Assembly: GCA_964428835.1 (NCBI GenBank)
Contig: CAYRZQ010000013.1
Coordinates: 9,092-73,091, forward strand
Origin: JAIXWP01 sp964428835
GTDB lineage: Bacteria; Bacteroidota; Bacteroidia; Flavobacteriales_D; Sanyastnellaceae
Length of the DNA: 64,000 bases
Reading direction: 5' to 3'
This document shows positions 1 through 7,439 of this stretch, one piece after another. The notes under the pieces were generated by a model. The model was not told where the DNA came from, ran no database searches, and saw only the letters and a program-made list of their open reading frames with translations. The first letter of the stretch is position 1, and each line of letters begins with the position of its first letter. The position numbers were made by a program, and so were the translations under genes.

Positions 1-817
1 CATTGCCGCAATTCGACTCATTTAATCCAAATACAATTACCCAATTCTCTGGATCACCCAATAGCGAGGTAGCTGAAGTTAACAGAAGTGGTTTTCCATC
101 ATTTCTGGTGTTATTGAGCATTGATCCTGTAGTGATTCTTTGTCCTCTGTCCACGAGAAGAAGTGCTGTAGAAGCACTTAAGTTGTTTACGAGTCTATCT
201 CCATTTGCATTACTCAATGTTTGACGACAGACTCCCAATTGATCCGCGCTTGCTGAAAGGTTTTTGTAACCTTGAGTTATATGTGAAATAAAAATATCTC
301 CTTGACCTCTACCAGAATATGGTTCGTAGTATTCAATAATCAATTTTGAACCATCCAATGGTAAAATGGTAAACTCTTGGGTGCCGTTCGATTTTGCAGC
401 CAAGGGACCTATGAAATCGGTTTTGTTTCCATTATAAACATAAACCTTACCTCCTTGGGGAATGTTGAATCTGCCAAAAGTCACGTTGAGATTAGTGGCC
501 TGAGAAGATTCCACTGCGAGAATCCAAAGTCTGTCACCATTGGGGTAATTGGTCCATCTACCCGAATTAGAAGTTGAAAAGTTCACTTGTGTTGCAATAG
601 CAAAACGAAAAGGCATCAACTTATTTTCTTCATCAAGCTCATCTTCTGCGAGGAGAGATAAGATATCAAAAGTGGGAAGCGCTCTCCAGGTGTTGTTTGT
701 TGTAGTGTTGGTATTTTGACTCCATGTAAGAGGCAAACCCTGCTTATCAATTTGCGCGTTCAAACCCAGCGCAAAAAGAACACAAGTGAATGTTATTATG
801 GAGGCGATTCGCAACAC
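1..817 (-). CDS. Secreted trypsin/lysyl-endopeptidase-like protein, 5' part only (cut by window edge)
   Basis: About 272 codons are present and the C-terminal part lies beyond the left edge. A GTG at 817 is the first usable start after an in-frame stop. It opens a signal peptide (LRIASIITFTCVLFALGLNAQ). The N-terminal region has the layout of Bacteroidota lysyl-endopeptidase-like secreted proteases: a beta-rich prodomain-like part with the motifs GGKVYVYNGNKTDFIGPL and IIEYYEP, then the start of a trypsin-like fold. Where active family members carry the catalytic His in a T-A-N-H-C context after a FLT strand, this protein reads LLLTSATSLLGDPENW, so the His seems replaced. The upstream Cys-rich CNIDVNC-like segment is also absent, with only LGVC seen. 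I therefore read it as a protease-fold protein that is probably inactive, but the Asp and Ser regions are outside the window. It is divergent from the inhibitor gene at 957. Confidence 0.7.
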   Translation of the reverse strand, partial: MLRIASIITFTCVLFALGLNAQIDKQGLPLTWSQNTNTTTNNTWRALPTFDILSLLAEDELDEENKLMPFRFAIATQVNFSTSNSGRWTNYPNGDRLWILAVESSQATNLNVTFGRFNIPQGGKVYVYNGNKTDFIGPLAAKSNGTQEFTILPLDGSKLIIEYYEPYSGRGQGDIFISHITQGYKNLSASADQLGVCRQTLSNANGDRLVNNLSASTALLLVDRGQRITTGSMLNNTRNDGKPLLLTSATSLLGDPENWVIVFGLNESNCGN

Positions 818-867
818 TGTCTTAGCTGATTTATAACGCTAATATAATGATTTTCTAATCTAAAGAC

Positions 868-916
868 GCAACCAGCCCCATAAAAGGTTGCCTATTTTTT
901 ATCTTTTTGGGCAACC
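868..916 (+). promoter_or_regulatory. Two mutually exclusive hairpins (GCAACC / GGTTGCC / GGCAACC) ahead of the inhibitor gene
   Basis: Three related hexamers lie between the divergent genes: GCAACC (868-873), GGTTGCC (886-892) and GGCAACC (910-916). The middle copy can pair with either flank. Pairing with the left copy gives a hairpin followed by a T-rich run (892-908), which looks like an intrinsic terminator. Pairing with the right copy would replace it. This is the layout of an attenuator, or of a repeated operator. I see no clear promoter upstream of 868 on the plus strand, so the role is inference. Confidence 0.35.
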
Positions 917-956
917 ATTGGAATGCTAAATGCATCATAGGTGAAAACAGAGCAAC

Positions 957-1796
957 ATGAAAGCAATATTCTTTACCATTTTCTCATCTCTCGTGCTGTT
1001 TTCGTCAGCACAAAACCCTGCTTGTAATACTATTCCAGCCGGTACTGACTTTGGTCTATGTCAAATGATTATTGGAATTGCCCACGTTGAAAACCAAGGT
1101 TGTGTAACCGTTGGAGGCTGCGGATATATCGCCGCAGACGGTACTAATTATGCTGATTACTTTTTTGACACTCAAGACGCGTGTGAAGCGGCATGCTTAG
1201 AGTCATGTCCTGCCATTCCTCTTTCTGCTGACTTTGGCGAATGCGATATGGCGCTAGGTGTGGCAATGCTGGAAGGCGGCCAATGCACATTTTTAAGCGG
1301 TTGTGGATACACAGCAAATGACGGCGTTGACTACTCATCCTATTTCTTTGAGTCCATAGCCGAGTGTGACGCTGCTTGTTTTGGGTCACAAGAATGCGTG
1401 GATCCATCACAAATAGATATGTCTATAGGCTGCACAAATATTTGGCTTCCAGTATGTGGATGTGACAATGTTACCTACGGCAATGAATGCGAGGCTGTGA
1501 ATTGGGGTGGTGTAACTTCTTGGACCGAAGGTGAATGTGCCCTCAGTGTAGAAGAAACAGAAGACTTCACGGCAAACATTTTCCCAAACCCAGCAGTGGA
1601 TGAAATTCGCATTCAAGTGAACTCAACCCGAGCTATCAGCTATTATCAAGTTTATTCTCAAGATGGTCGTCTTGTGTTGGAAGGAAAGTATAATGGCCAG
1701 GTAATGGTCAACACCCTAGCCAAAGGCACTTATATTTTTAAGGCTGGATTTGGCAAGAATGAATTGCCATATACAGCGATGTTCAGTAAATTCTAA
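957..1796 (+). CDS. Secreted T9SS cargo with two Kunitz-like modules and one Kazal-type protease-inhibitor domain
   Basis: 279 aa. A signal peptide (residues 1-19, ending SSAQ) is followed by two tandem six-cysteine modules with identical spacing: Cys 23, 35, 49, 55, 76, 80 and Cys 84, 96, 110, 116, 137, 141. The GGCGY...YFF...C.AAC pattern resembles Kunitz/BPTI domains, though the loop lengths differ from the classical ones. Residues 147-194 form a convincing Kazal-type domain (PVCGCDNVTYGNEC). From about residue 208 a T9SS type-A sorting domain begins (FPNPAVDEIRI) and runs to the end (GTYIFKAGF). The product should be exported and surface-attached or released, inhibiting serine proteases. 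The target is unknown. It diverges from a protease-like gene, so the two may act together or protect the cell from predators, hosts or its own enzymes. The Kazal call is strong, the Kunitz call tentative. Confidence 0.8.
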   Translation: MKAIFFTIFSSLVLFSSAQNPACNTIPAGTDFGLCQMIIGIAHVENQGCVTVGGCGYIAADGTNYADYFFDTQDACEAACLESCPAIPLSADFGECDMALGVAMLEGGQCTFLSGCGYTANDGVDYSSYFFESIAECDAACFGSQECVDPSQIDMSIGCTNIWLPVCGCDNVTYGNECEAVNWGGVTSWTEGECALSVEETEDFTANIFPNPAVDEIRIQVNSTRAISYYQVYSQDGRLVLEGKYNGQVMVNTLAKGTYIFKAGFGKNELPYTAMFSKF

Positions 1797-1797
1797 A

Positions 1798-4047
1798 CTA
1801 CTTTTTTCGAAAGAAAAATAAAAGAATAATGGGAGCAAAAAGCAATTCGGTAATGACTCCGATAATCAATGTAAGAGTTATTAAAAATCCGATATAATAG
1901 GTTCCCAAGAAGTTCGACAAGATTAAGGTCATGAATCCTCCGCACAAAATAAGTGTTGTGATGATCATGGCCTTTCCTGTTGTTAGGAATGTTCTTTTTA
2001 CAGCGTAAGGCAACGAAAGTCCTTCGCTAATCAAGGTACGCACCCGTGCTAAAAAGTGAATGGTATCATCTACAGCAATTCCAAATGCTATATTGAATAT
2101 AATACTTGTAGAAATTTTGATTGGAATACCCACATATCCCATCATCCCACCTACCAACAAGAGAGGAATGATGTTGGGAATAACAGTGAGGAAGAGCATT
2201 TTCCAACTGCGATAAATCACTGCCATGATAAGACCAACCACGAGCACACTTAGCAACAAGTCGGCAAGCATATTATCAACTAAACTTTGATTGTTTAAGT
2301 CAATCAAATGCGCGGTACCTGTGACCTTATAATCGAATCGTGTGTCTAATTTATTTTGAGAAATAAATTGAGCGAGCTCTCTGTTTTTCCCTTCGTAATA
2401 AAGTCTTCCTATGTCTCCAACCTTTCCGGTGATGCGTAAAACATTAGAAGAATCATTATAAAATAATTCGAGATACTCGCGCGTCGACTTGCGACGAAGA
2501 ATTTTCTTGATCTGATCAATTTCATGTTGCTCAGGAATCGAATAATACTGCAATTGTCCACCGTTGGAAGCCTTGTTGAATGTTTTGACAAGAGTAGCCA
2601 AACTGCCCTCTGCTCCTACTCCATAGCTCGACTCGAGAAAATGATCAAGGCTATCAAGAGCCGTTAAAAATTCACGTTGAAAAGGATCAATTCCATTCTT
2701 TGGAAATACAGCAAGTTCGAAAGGACGCACTCCCGAATAGTGCTCTTCCATATACCTGAATTCCTTTTTTAAGATGTGGTCATCTCGCAAATCTTCGAGC
2801 ATCATATTATCCACCACCAATTGAGAAATTCCGTAAAGGCCTATACCCACAATAAACAAACCCGCGATGAATACCTGCTTTCTTCGTTTTACTATCCAAT
2901 GAAATACACGATGTAATTTTTTTGACCAAAAATCTTCACTCGTGCTAAATGCATACAGTCTTTTTGGTTTCGCTAGAAGTAAAATTGCTGGCAGCATTGT
3001 AAAAGTGAGACCGTACGCGAGCATCACTCCAATGGAAGTATAGAGACCAAAATCAGATACCGGCTTAATATCTGAAAGCATAAGCGTAAGGAAGCCAACA
3101 GATGTGGTAAGTGCTGTTAAGAACGTAGCCAGGCGAATACTTTTAAAAGCGTACTTTATTGCTTCAAACTTGTCTCTGCCGTTTCGCAATTCCTGGAGAT
3201 ACTTGGTGAGTACGTGCACACTATCTGACATACCTACCACAAAAATGATTGTGGGTAAAATGGTAATCATCAAATCGATGTCTTTGCCCAAGAGCTTCAT
3301 CGCACCGAGCGTCCAAAGAATGGATATAACAACTACTAAAGTTGGAATGATGATACCCCAGCCACTTCGAAAAGCGATGAATAAGAAAATAATGGTCAAA
3401 AAAAGACTAATTGAAATGAACATCGCCAACTCGCGCACCATCATTTCTACGTATATGCGCTGCCCAAGGGCTCGTCCAATAACATGCGTGCCATCAAAAC
3501 CAAACTTGCTTACTTCCTTCTCTACATCTAGGGAAAGCTGATCGCATGCCGCTTTGCTCATGCGCTGCTTATGCTTCATGTTGATTGCTACGCTCTTTCC
3601 GTCTTCGCTGAAATAGACATCAACGAGGCCAGGAGTGGAAAAAACTTTCGCAGAATCTATTTCATAGTTTTCCCTCTCTTTCCAACGCAAAATGGGTTGA
3701 GTAAAAACTGTTCCAATGAATGGATCCTTGACAAATTCTACCAACCTCGTTGGGCCTTGTATGAAAGCTACATTAGGCAGCGAAGCCAGCACCGAAGTAA
3801 GTGAATCTACCTTTTCAAGAAAATCATATTGGAATACGCCTTCCTTATTTTCTAAAACAACTATAAAAAAATCATTATCGGTTTCGAAGTCCTTCCGGAA
3901 ATTGAGATAAAACTCTGTTTCAGGATCTTCATGAGGGAAAAAGGCCTCAAAATCATAATCGAATTTCAATTTTGAAATCATGATTATGCTGAAAACAGTG
4001 ATTACAGCAATAGCTAGAAGGGAGACCGAGGCTCTGGACTTGGACAT
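1798..4047 (-). CDS. RND-superfamily (MMPL/patched-like) membrane transporter
   Basis: 749 aa. It has the duplicated RND topology: one membrane helix near the N-terminus (LLAIAVITVFSIIMISKL), a periplasmic loop of about 150 residues, and five close helices including VVGMSDSVHVLTKY. A second helix follows at about 390 with a second large loop and five more helices (NIAFGIAVDDTIHFLAR). The paired GMSDS and AVDDT motifs in the fourth helix of each half are the proton-relay type of this superfamily. Family members export lipids, hopanoids or other hydrophobic compounds; the substrate here cannot be told. I chose ATG 4047 over a TTG two codons upstream. A TTTATTTG element ends three bases before this ATG, and that element sits in the tail of the mscL terminator. 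Confidence 0.85.
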   Translation of the reverse strand: MSKSRASVSLLAIAVITVFSIIMISKLKFDYDFEAFFPHEDPETEFYLNFRKDFETDNDFFIVVLENKEGVFQYDFLEKVDSLTSVLASLPNVAFIQGPTRLVEFVKDPFIGTVFTQPILRWKERENYEIDSAKVFSTPGLVDVYFSEDGKSVAINMKHKQRMSKAACDQLSLDVEKEVSKFGFDGTHVIGRALGQRIYVEMMVRELAMFISISLFLTIIFLFIAFRSGWGIIIPTLVVVISILWTLGAMKLLGKDIDLMITILPTIIFVVGMSDSVHVLTKYLQELRNGRDKFEAIKYAFKSIRLATFLTALTTSVGFLTLMLSDIKPVSDFGLYTSIGVMLAYGLTFTMLPAILLLAKPKRLYAFSTSEDFWSKKLHRVFHWIVKRRKQVFIAGLFIVGIGLYGISQLVVDNMMLEDLRDDHILKKEFRYMEEHYSGVRPFELAVFPKNGIDPFQREFLTALDSLDHFLESSYGVGAEGSLATLVKTFNKASNGGQLQYYSIPEQHEIDQIKKILRRKSTREYLELFYNDSSNVLRITGKVGDIGRLYYEGKNRELAQFISQNKLDTRFDYKVTGTAHLIDLNNQSLVDNMLADLLLSVLVVGLIMAVIYRSWKMLFLTVIPNIIPLLLVGGMMGYVGIPIKISTSIIFNIAFGIAVDDTIHFLARVRTLISEGLSLPYAVKRTFLTTGKAMIITTLILCGGFMTLILSNFLGTYYIGFLITLTLIIGVITELLFAPIILLFFFRKK

Positions 4048-4050
4048 ATA

Positions 4051-4058
4051 CAAATAAA
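4051..4058 (-). promoter_or_regulatory. Candidate -7 element (TTTATTTG) of the RND transporter gene
   Basis: On the minus strand TTTATTTG (consensus TAnnTTTG, one mismatch) ends three bases before ATG 4047. It overlaps the T-run that follows the mscL terminator stem. The spacing predicts a leaderless or nearly leaderless mRNA. Confidence 0.4.
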
Positions 4059-4060
4059 AA

Positions 4061-4088
4061 ACCGCAACTCGTAACTACGAATTGCGGT
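4061..4088 (-). terminator. Intrinsic terminator after mscL
   Basis: ACCGCAA (4061-4067) pairs with TTGCGGT (4082-4088). The inner arm CGTA/TACG (4070-4073 with 4076-4079) continues the stem across small internal loops. On the minus strand the stem is followed by a run of six T. It lies just downstream of the mscL stop. Confidence 0.75.
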
Positions 4089-4109
4089 CAATATTATAGC
4101 GAAAAAGGC

Positions 4110-4481
4110 TTATTTCTTCAACAAATCGCGAATTTCTGTAAGCAATACTTCCTGAGCGCTAGGAGCAGGAGGTGCTGAAGGAGCTTCTTCTTTCGCTTTC
4201 ATCGCTGCGTTCATTCCCTTCACAATAAGGAATAGAACAAAAGCAATCACGATGAAAGAAATTAGAGCCGCGATGAATTTGCCAAGGAGAACTCCACCTG
4301 GAGCCCACTCCTCAATTTTCGACACTCCGGCTGCTTCGAGAGCTGGCTTCAACAAAATTGGTGTGATGATGTCAGCAACGAGTGAGTTAACAATTGCGCC
4401 GAACGCTGCTCCAATGATTACCCCTATCGCAAGGTCAATCACATTTCCGCGCATTACAAATGCCTTGAATTCTTTTAGCAT
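4110..4481 (-). CDS. mscL: Large-conductance mechanosensitive channel MscL
   Basis: 123 aa, close to the usual family length. It begins MLKEFKAFVMRGNVIDLAIGVIIGAAFG, the conserved N-terminal amphipathic helix and first membrane helix with the GNVIDLAIGV.IG.AFG pattern. A loop and a second membrane helix (ALISFIVIAFVLFLIVKGMN) follow, and then a charged C-terminal helix (EVLLTEIRDLLKK). MscL forms a homopentameric pore in the inner membrane that opens under hypo-osmotic shock to release solutes. It appears monocistronic, with its own promoter at about 4511-4518 and a terminator at 4061-4088. Confidence 0.97.
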   Translation of the reverse strand: MLKEFKAFVMRGNVIDLAIGVIIGAAFGAIVNSLVADIITPILLKPALEAAGVSKIEEWAPGGVLLGKFIAALISFIVIAFVLFLIVKGMNAAMKAKEEAPSAPPAPSAQEVLLTEIRDLLKK

Positions 4482-4510
4482 AAAATTTTGGTTTTAGTGG
4501 TTTTGTACGA

Positions 4511-4518
4511 CAAAAGTA
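4511..4518 (-). promoter_or_regulatory. Promoter -7 element (TACTTTTG) of mscL
   Basis: On the minus strand TACTTTTG is a perfect match to TAnnTTTG, 29 bases before the mscL ATG at 4481. No clear TTG -33 box is seen. Confidence 0.5.
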
Positions 4519-4530
4519 ACAATAACCAGA

Positions 4531-7356
4531 TTAACTTAAAAATTTCGCTAGTTCGAGCTTCAATTTATCCCGATCTATAGGTTTGGTAATATAGCCATCT
4601 GCCCCTGCCTCGAGACACTTTTCCTCTTCCCCAGAGATTGCGTTAGCAGTTAGGGCAATTATGGGTGTTTGAGAATATTTTGATTTGCGGATTCTCCGTG
4701 TGGCCTCGTGTCCATCCATTTCGGGCATTTGAATATCCATTAATACCAAACTAAACGGACGTGATTCTGCTGCCTGCACTGCTACTAATCCGTTGACGGC
4801 TTCAACAATCTCAACCTCGGGATAAAGTTGTGATACAATAATCTTTGTCAAAAGCAAATTCACATCATTATCTTCAACGATAAGAACAGCCTTACGATGA
4901 GGATCCAATTCTTTTACTGGAGTATTCTCCAATTGTTCATATTCCTTTTCTACGGCTGCGGTGCTATACTCGTATTGCTTTAAATGAATAGTCAACTCTG
5001 AAGGCAGCACTGGTTCCAGTATGGGAACAATGCTTTTCAAACGCGTGCAGCGATCATAAATAGCCGCTGATTCCAATCGATGATAACACACCACGGGTAC
5101 ATCTGCGATTTGAGGCAATGCCGACTCTCTAAGTTTCGAAATAAAATCAAGACCTAAATCATTAGCGCCATTGTCACTAACCACAATTACATCTGGTACT
5201 TCATCTCGAACAACAGATGCCACGAGACCTTCTAATGACTTAAAGACCATTAGAGGAATATTTTTTTGTTCGAGTACTTGCTTTACATCGCTGATAAACT
5301 GATCGTTGAAGGATACGACAGCAATATGCTTTTTAAGCGCTGGCATATCCTCTAAGATGCGCTCCGAACTTTCTTCCTGAAGATCTATTTCAAAATGAAA
5401 ATTACTACCCTTGCCCGGTGCGCTGGTTAGGTTTAGACCGCTATTCATCATCCCCAGAAGATTGTTCGAAATCACAAGCCCAAGCCCCGTGCCTCCATAC
5501 TTCTTAGTGGTACTCGTATCCGCCTGAACGAACGCCTTAAACAAGAATTTCTGCTGTTCTTCACTAATTCCAATACCCGAATCACGAACAGAAATTTTCA
5601 CCTTATTTATTCCGTTTGATCGTGAAATTAATTCAGCACTTAGAAAAACTTCTCCCTCGGGAGTAAACTTCACTGCATTGCTTAAAATATTGACGATAAC
5701 TTGTCTTAGTCGCACAGCATCAGTGATTACGTAACGAGGTAGTTTTTCGTCGATTTGCACCCTAAAGTTTAGTCCCTTCATGCCGGTTACGTGGCGAACG
5801 AGGGTACAAGCATTTTCAAGAACTTGTCGCAAGTCTGTTTTATCCAAATCGAGCACCATTTTGCCAGCTTCGATTTTAGAGAAATCAAGAATTTGATTTA
5901 TCAAATCCATCAGTGAAACAGCGCTTTCATGCAGATTTTTAATGTACTGCATTTGCACGCTATCCAAACTGGTTCCCCGAAGCAGCTCTGCAAATCCCAC
6001 GACACCATTCAGTGGTGTGCGAATTTCATGCGACATGTTTGCGAGGAATTCTGACTTCGCCTTGCTTGCAGTGGTGGCCATTTCCGTCTTCACACGAAGT
6101 TCTTCATTCTGTAAGTTTCGCTTAATTACAGAGCCTAGGTTGTCAGCTAGGATGCGAAGAAGATTCCTCGAGTCTTGCGTCCACTCGACTTTTTCTGACA
6201 CCGCATCAAATCCAATAAATCCATATAGATAATTACTCTCCATCACTGGCAAGCTCAGCAAGGATTTGATGCCTTGAGGCTCCAAAATTTCCTTTTCAAA
6301 AGCCCATTCATCCGACAGTGTGCTAAGATCATCGATATAAACTTCTTTACCCTCAAGCATTCTCCTAAGCCATACAGGCACGGCTTCCGTTGGCACATCT
6401 TGAAGATTGTCCTTTTCTGGACTTACACCCTCCTTGCACCACTCATGTGTATTGGAACATGTCTGCGCTTCGTAATCAAATCGAAAAAAGTAGCTGCGAT
6501 CCACTTTCGAAAACAGTCCGATTTTAGCAAGCACCTCATTCATTTTTGCGTCAAAAGATCCTTCGTCCGATTGAATAATGAGTGTGGTACAATCAACTAA
6601 AAGTTGCTCAAACTCCTTTCGAAACTGCAATGCTCTTTCAGCATTTTTCTTTGCCGTAATATCAACAATCGAAACGAAATAGTCGTTCTCAACACCGCCA
6701 ATGGTGCGGTAAAGGACGCGAGCCCTGAATTCTTTATCCGGAAAAATATCAGGTGCATTATACTGAATAATCTGAACTTCTTTCGACTCACGAGCACGCT
6801 CGAACGTTTGAATAAACGTATCTAATAAATTACCTTGGAATAAATCATATATTGACTTCCCAAGAAACTGTTCTTTAGGAAAAAATAAGAGGCTGTCAGA
6901 GGCATACGAGACTTTTTTGAAAACTAGATTTTCGTCAAGTTCAAAAAAAGCATCTTCGAAAATTCGAAGAAGCGAATTCACTGATTCGGCGTTTAATTTC
7001 TCATCAGTAACATCCCAAAATTGAATGATAAAATGTTCTTTGGAATTGGATAAAATTTGGCCGTTAAACCAGCGCTTTATTTGCGGCGCATATTGTTGAA
7101 ATGACTGAGCATCTTTTGCTTCAATGGCATTTTGAATTTTACTCAGCCATTCCTTCGAATAATCTGATTTCGCGGAAATATCACTGAATTTTTTTCCTAT
7201 TAATGACCCTATTTGAAAGCCGTAGATGTTTGCATACGCCTCGTTGACAAAGTCGATTGTATAATCTACCAACTGATTTTCCTTCCAAATCGTGGTTGCG
7301 CTGAGATATCCCACGGGGGAACTAGCGAAAAGTTCACTAAAGTTCAATTCCTGCAT
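4531..7356 (-). CDS. Hybrid sensor histidine kinase (PAS-PAS-GAF-HisKA-HATPase-pseudoREC-REC)
   Basis: 941 aa and no membrane helix, so probably cytoplasmic. Two PAS-like domains (about 10-120 and 125-240) precede a GAF domain (about 250-415). HisKA follows with the phosphoacceptor His443 in MSHEIRTPLNG. The HATPase domain has an N-box (N556, N560), a G1 motif at D592-S-G-I-G and a G2 motif GGTGLGL at 621-627. Residues about 675-790 look like a receiver fold without its key residues: SFND replaces the acidic pair, and Ser727 sits at the Asp position. The last domain is a full receiver (D829, D874, T903, K925). No Hpt domain is present, so output needs a separate Hpt protein; a lone one is encoded at 51993. 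I chose ATG 7356 rather than an upstream TTG, because a TATCTTTG element covers that TTG. Confidence 0.92.
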   Translation of the reverse strand: MQELNFSELFASSPVGYLSATTIWKENQLVDYTIDFVNEAYANIYGFQIGSLIGKKFSDISAKSDYSKEWLSKIQNAIEAKDAQSFQQYAPQIKRWFNGQILSNSKEHFIIQFWDVTDEKLNAESVNSLLRIFEDAFFELDENLVFKKVSYASDSLLFFPKEQFLGKSIYDLFQGNLLDTFIQTFERARESKEVQIIQYNAPDIFPDKEFRARVLYRTIGGVENDYFVSIVDITAKKNAERALQFRKEFEQLLVDCTTLIIQSDEGSFDAKMNEVLAKIGLFSKVDRSYFFRFDYEAQTCSNTHEWCKEGVSPEKDNLQDVPTEAVPVWLRRMLEGKEVYIDDLSTLSDEWAFEKEILEPQGIKSLLSLPVMESNYLYGFIGFDAVSEKVEWTQDSRNLLRILADNLGSVIKRNLQNEELRVKTEMATTASKAKSEFLANMSHEIRTPLNGVVGFAELLRGTSLDSVQMQYIKNLHESAVSLMDLINQILDFSKIEAGKMVLDLDKTDLRQVLENACTLVRHVTGMKGLNFRVQIDEKLPRYVITDAVRLRQVIVNILSNAVKFTPEGEVFLSAELISRSNGINKVKISVRDSGIGISEEQQKFLFKAFVQADTSTTKKYGGTGLGLVISNNLLGMMNSGLNLTSAPGKGSNFHFEIDLQEESSERILEDMPALKKHIAVVSFNDQFISDVKQVLEQKNIPLMVFKSLEGLVASVVRDEVPDVIVVSDNGANDLGLDFISKLRESALPQIADVPVVCYHRLESAAIYDRCTRLKSIVPILEPVLPSELTIHLKQYEYSTAAVEKEYEQLENTPVKELDPHRKAVLIVEDNDVNLLLTKIIVSQLYPEVEIVEAVNGLVAVQAAESRPFSLVLMDIQMPEMDGHEATRRIRKSKYSQTPIIALTANAISGEEEKCLEAGADGYITKPIDRDKLKLELAKFLS

Positions 7357-7377
7357 TCTACTAGTAATCTGAGAGGT

Positions 7378-7385
7378 CAAAGATA
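7378..7385 (-). promoter_or_regulatory. Promoter -7 element (TATCTTTG) of the hybrid kinase gene
   Basis: A perfect TAnnTTTG match on the minus strand, 21 bases before ATG 7356 and only six bases beyond the dnaK terminator stem. Confidence 0.6.
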
Positions 7386-7390
7386 AAATA

Positions 7391-7417
7391 AAAAAAGCCT
7401 GGCGTTGCCAGGCTTTT
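7391..7417 (-). terminator. Intrinsic terminator after dnaK
   Basis: AGCCTGGC (7396-7403) pairs with GCCAGGCT (7407-7414) around a GTT loop. The flanking A and T runs (7391-7395, 7415-7417) extend the stem, giving a T-tract on the minus strand. It lies between the dnaK stop and the kinase promoter. Confidence 0.9.
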
Positions 7418-7439
7418 ATACCACTATTTCAGGTAAGAG

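Noticed and set aside
3104..3541. Plus-strand open frame inside the RND transporter gene
   Set aside because: It is a shadow of the minus-strand gene, with no motif or start signal.
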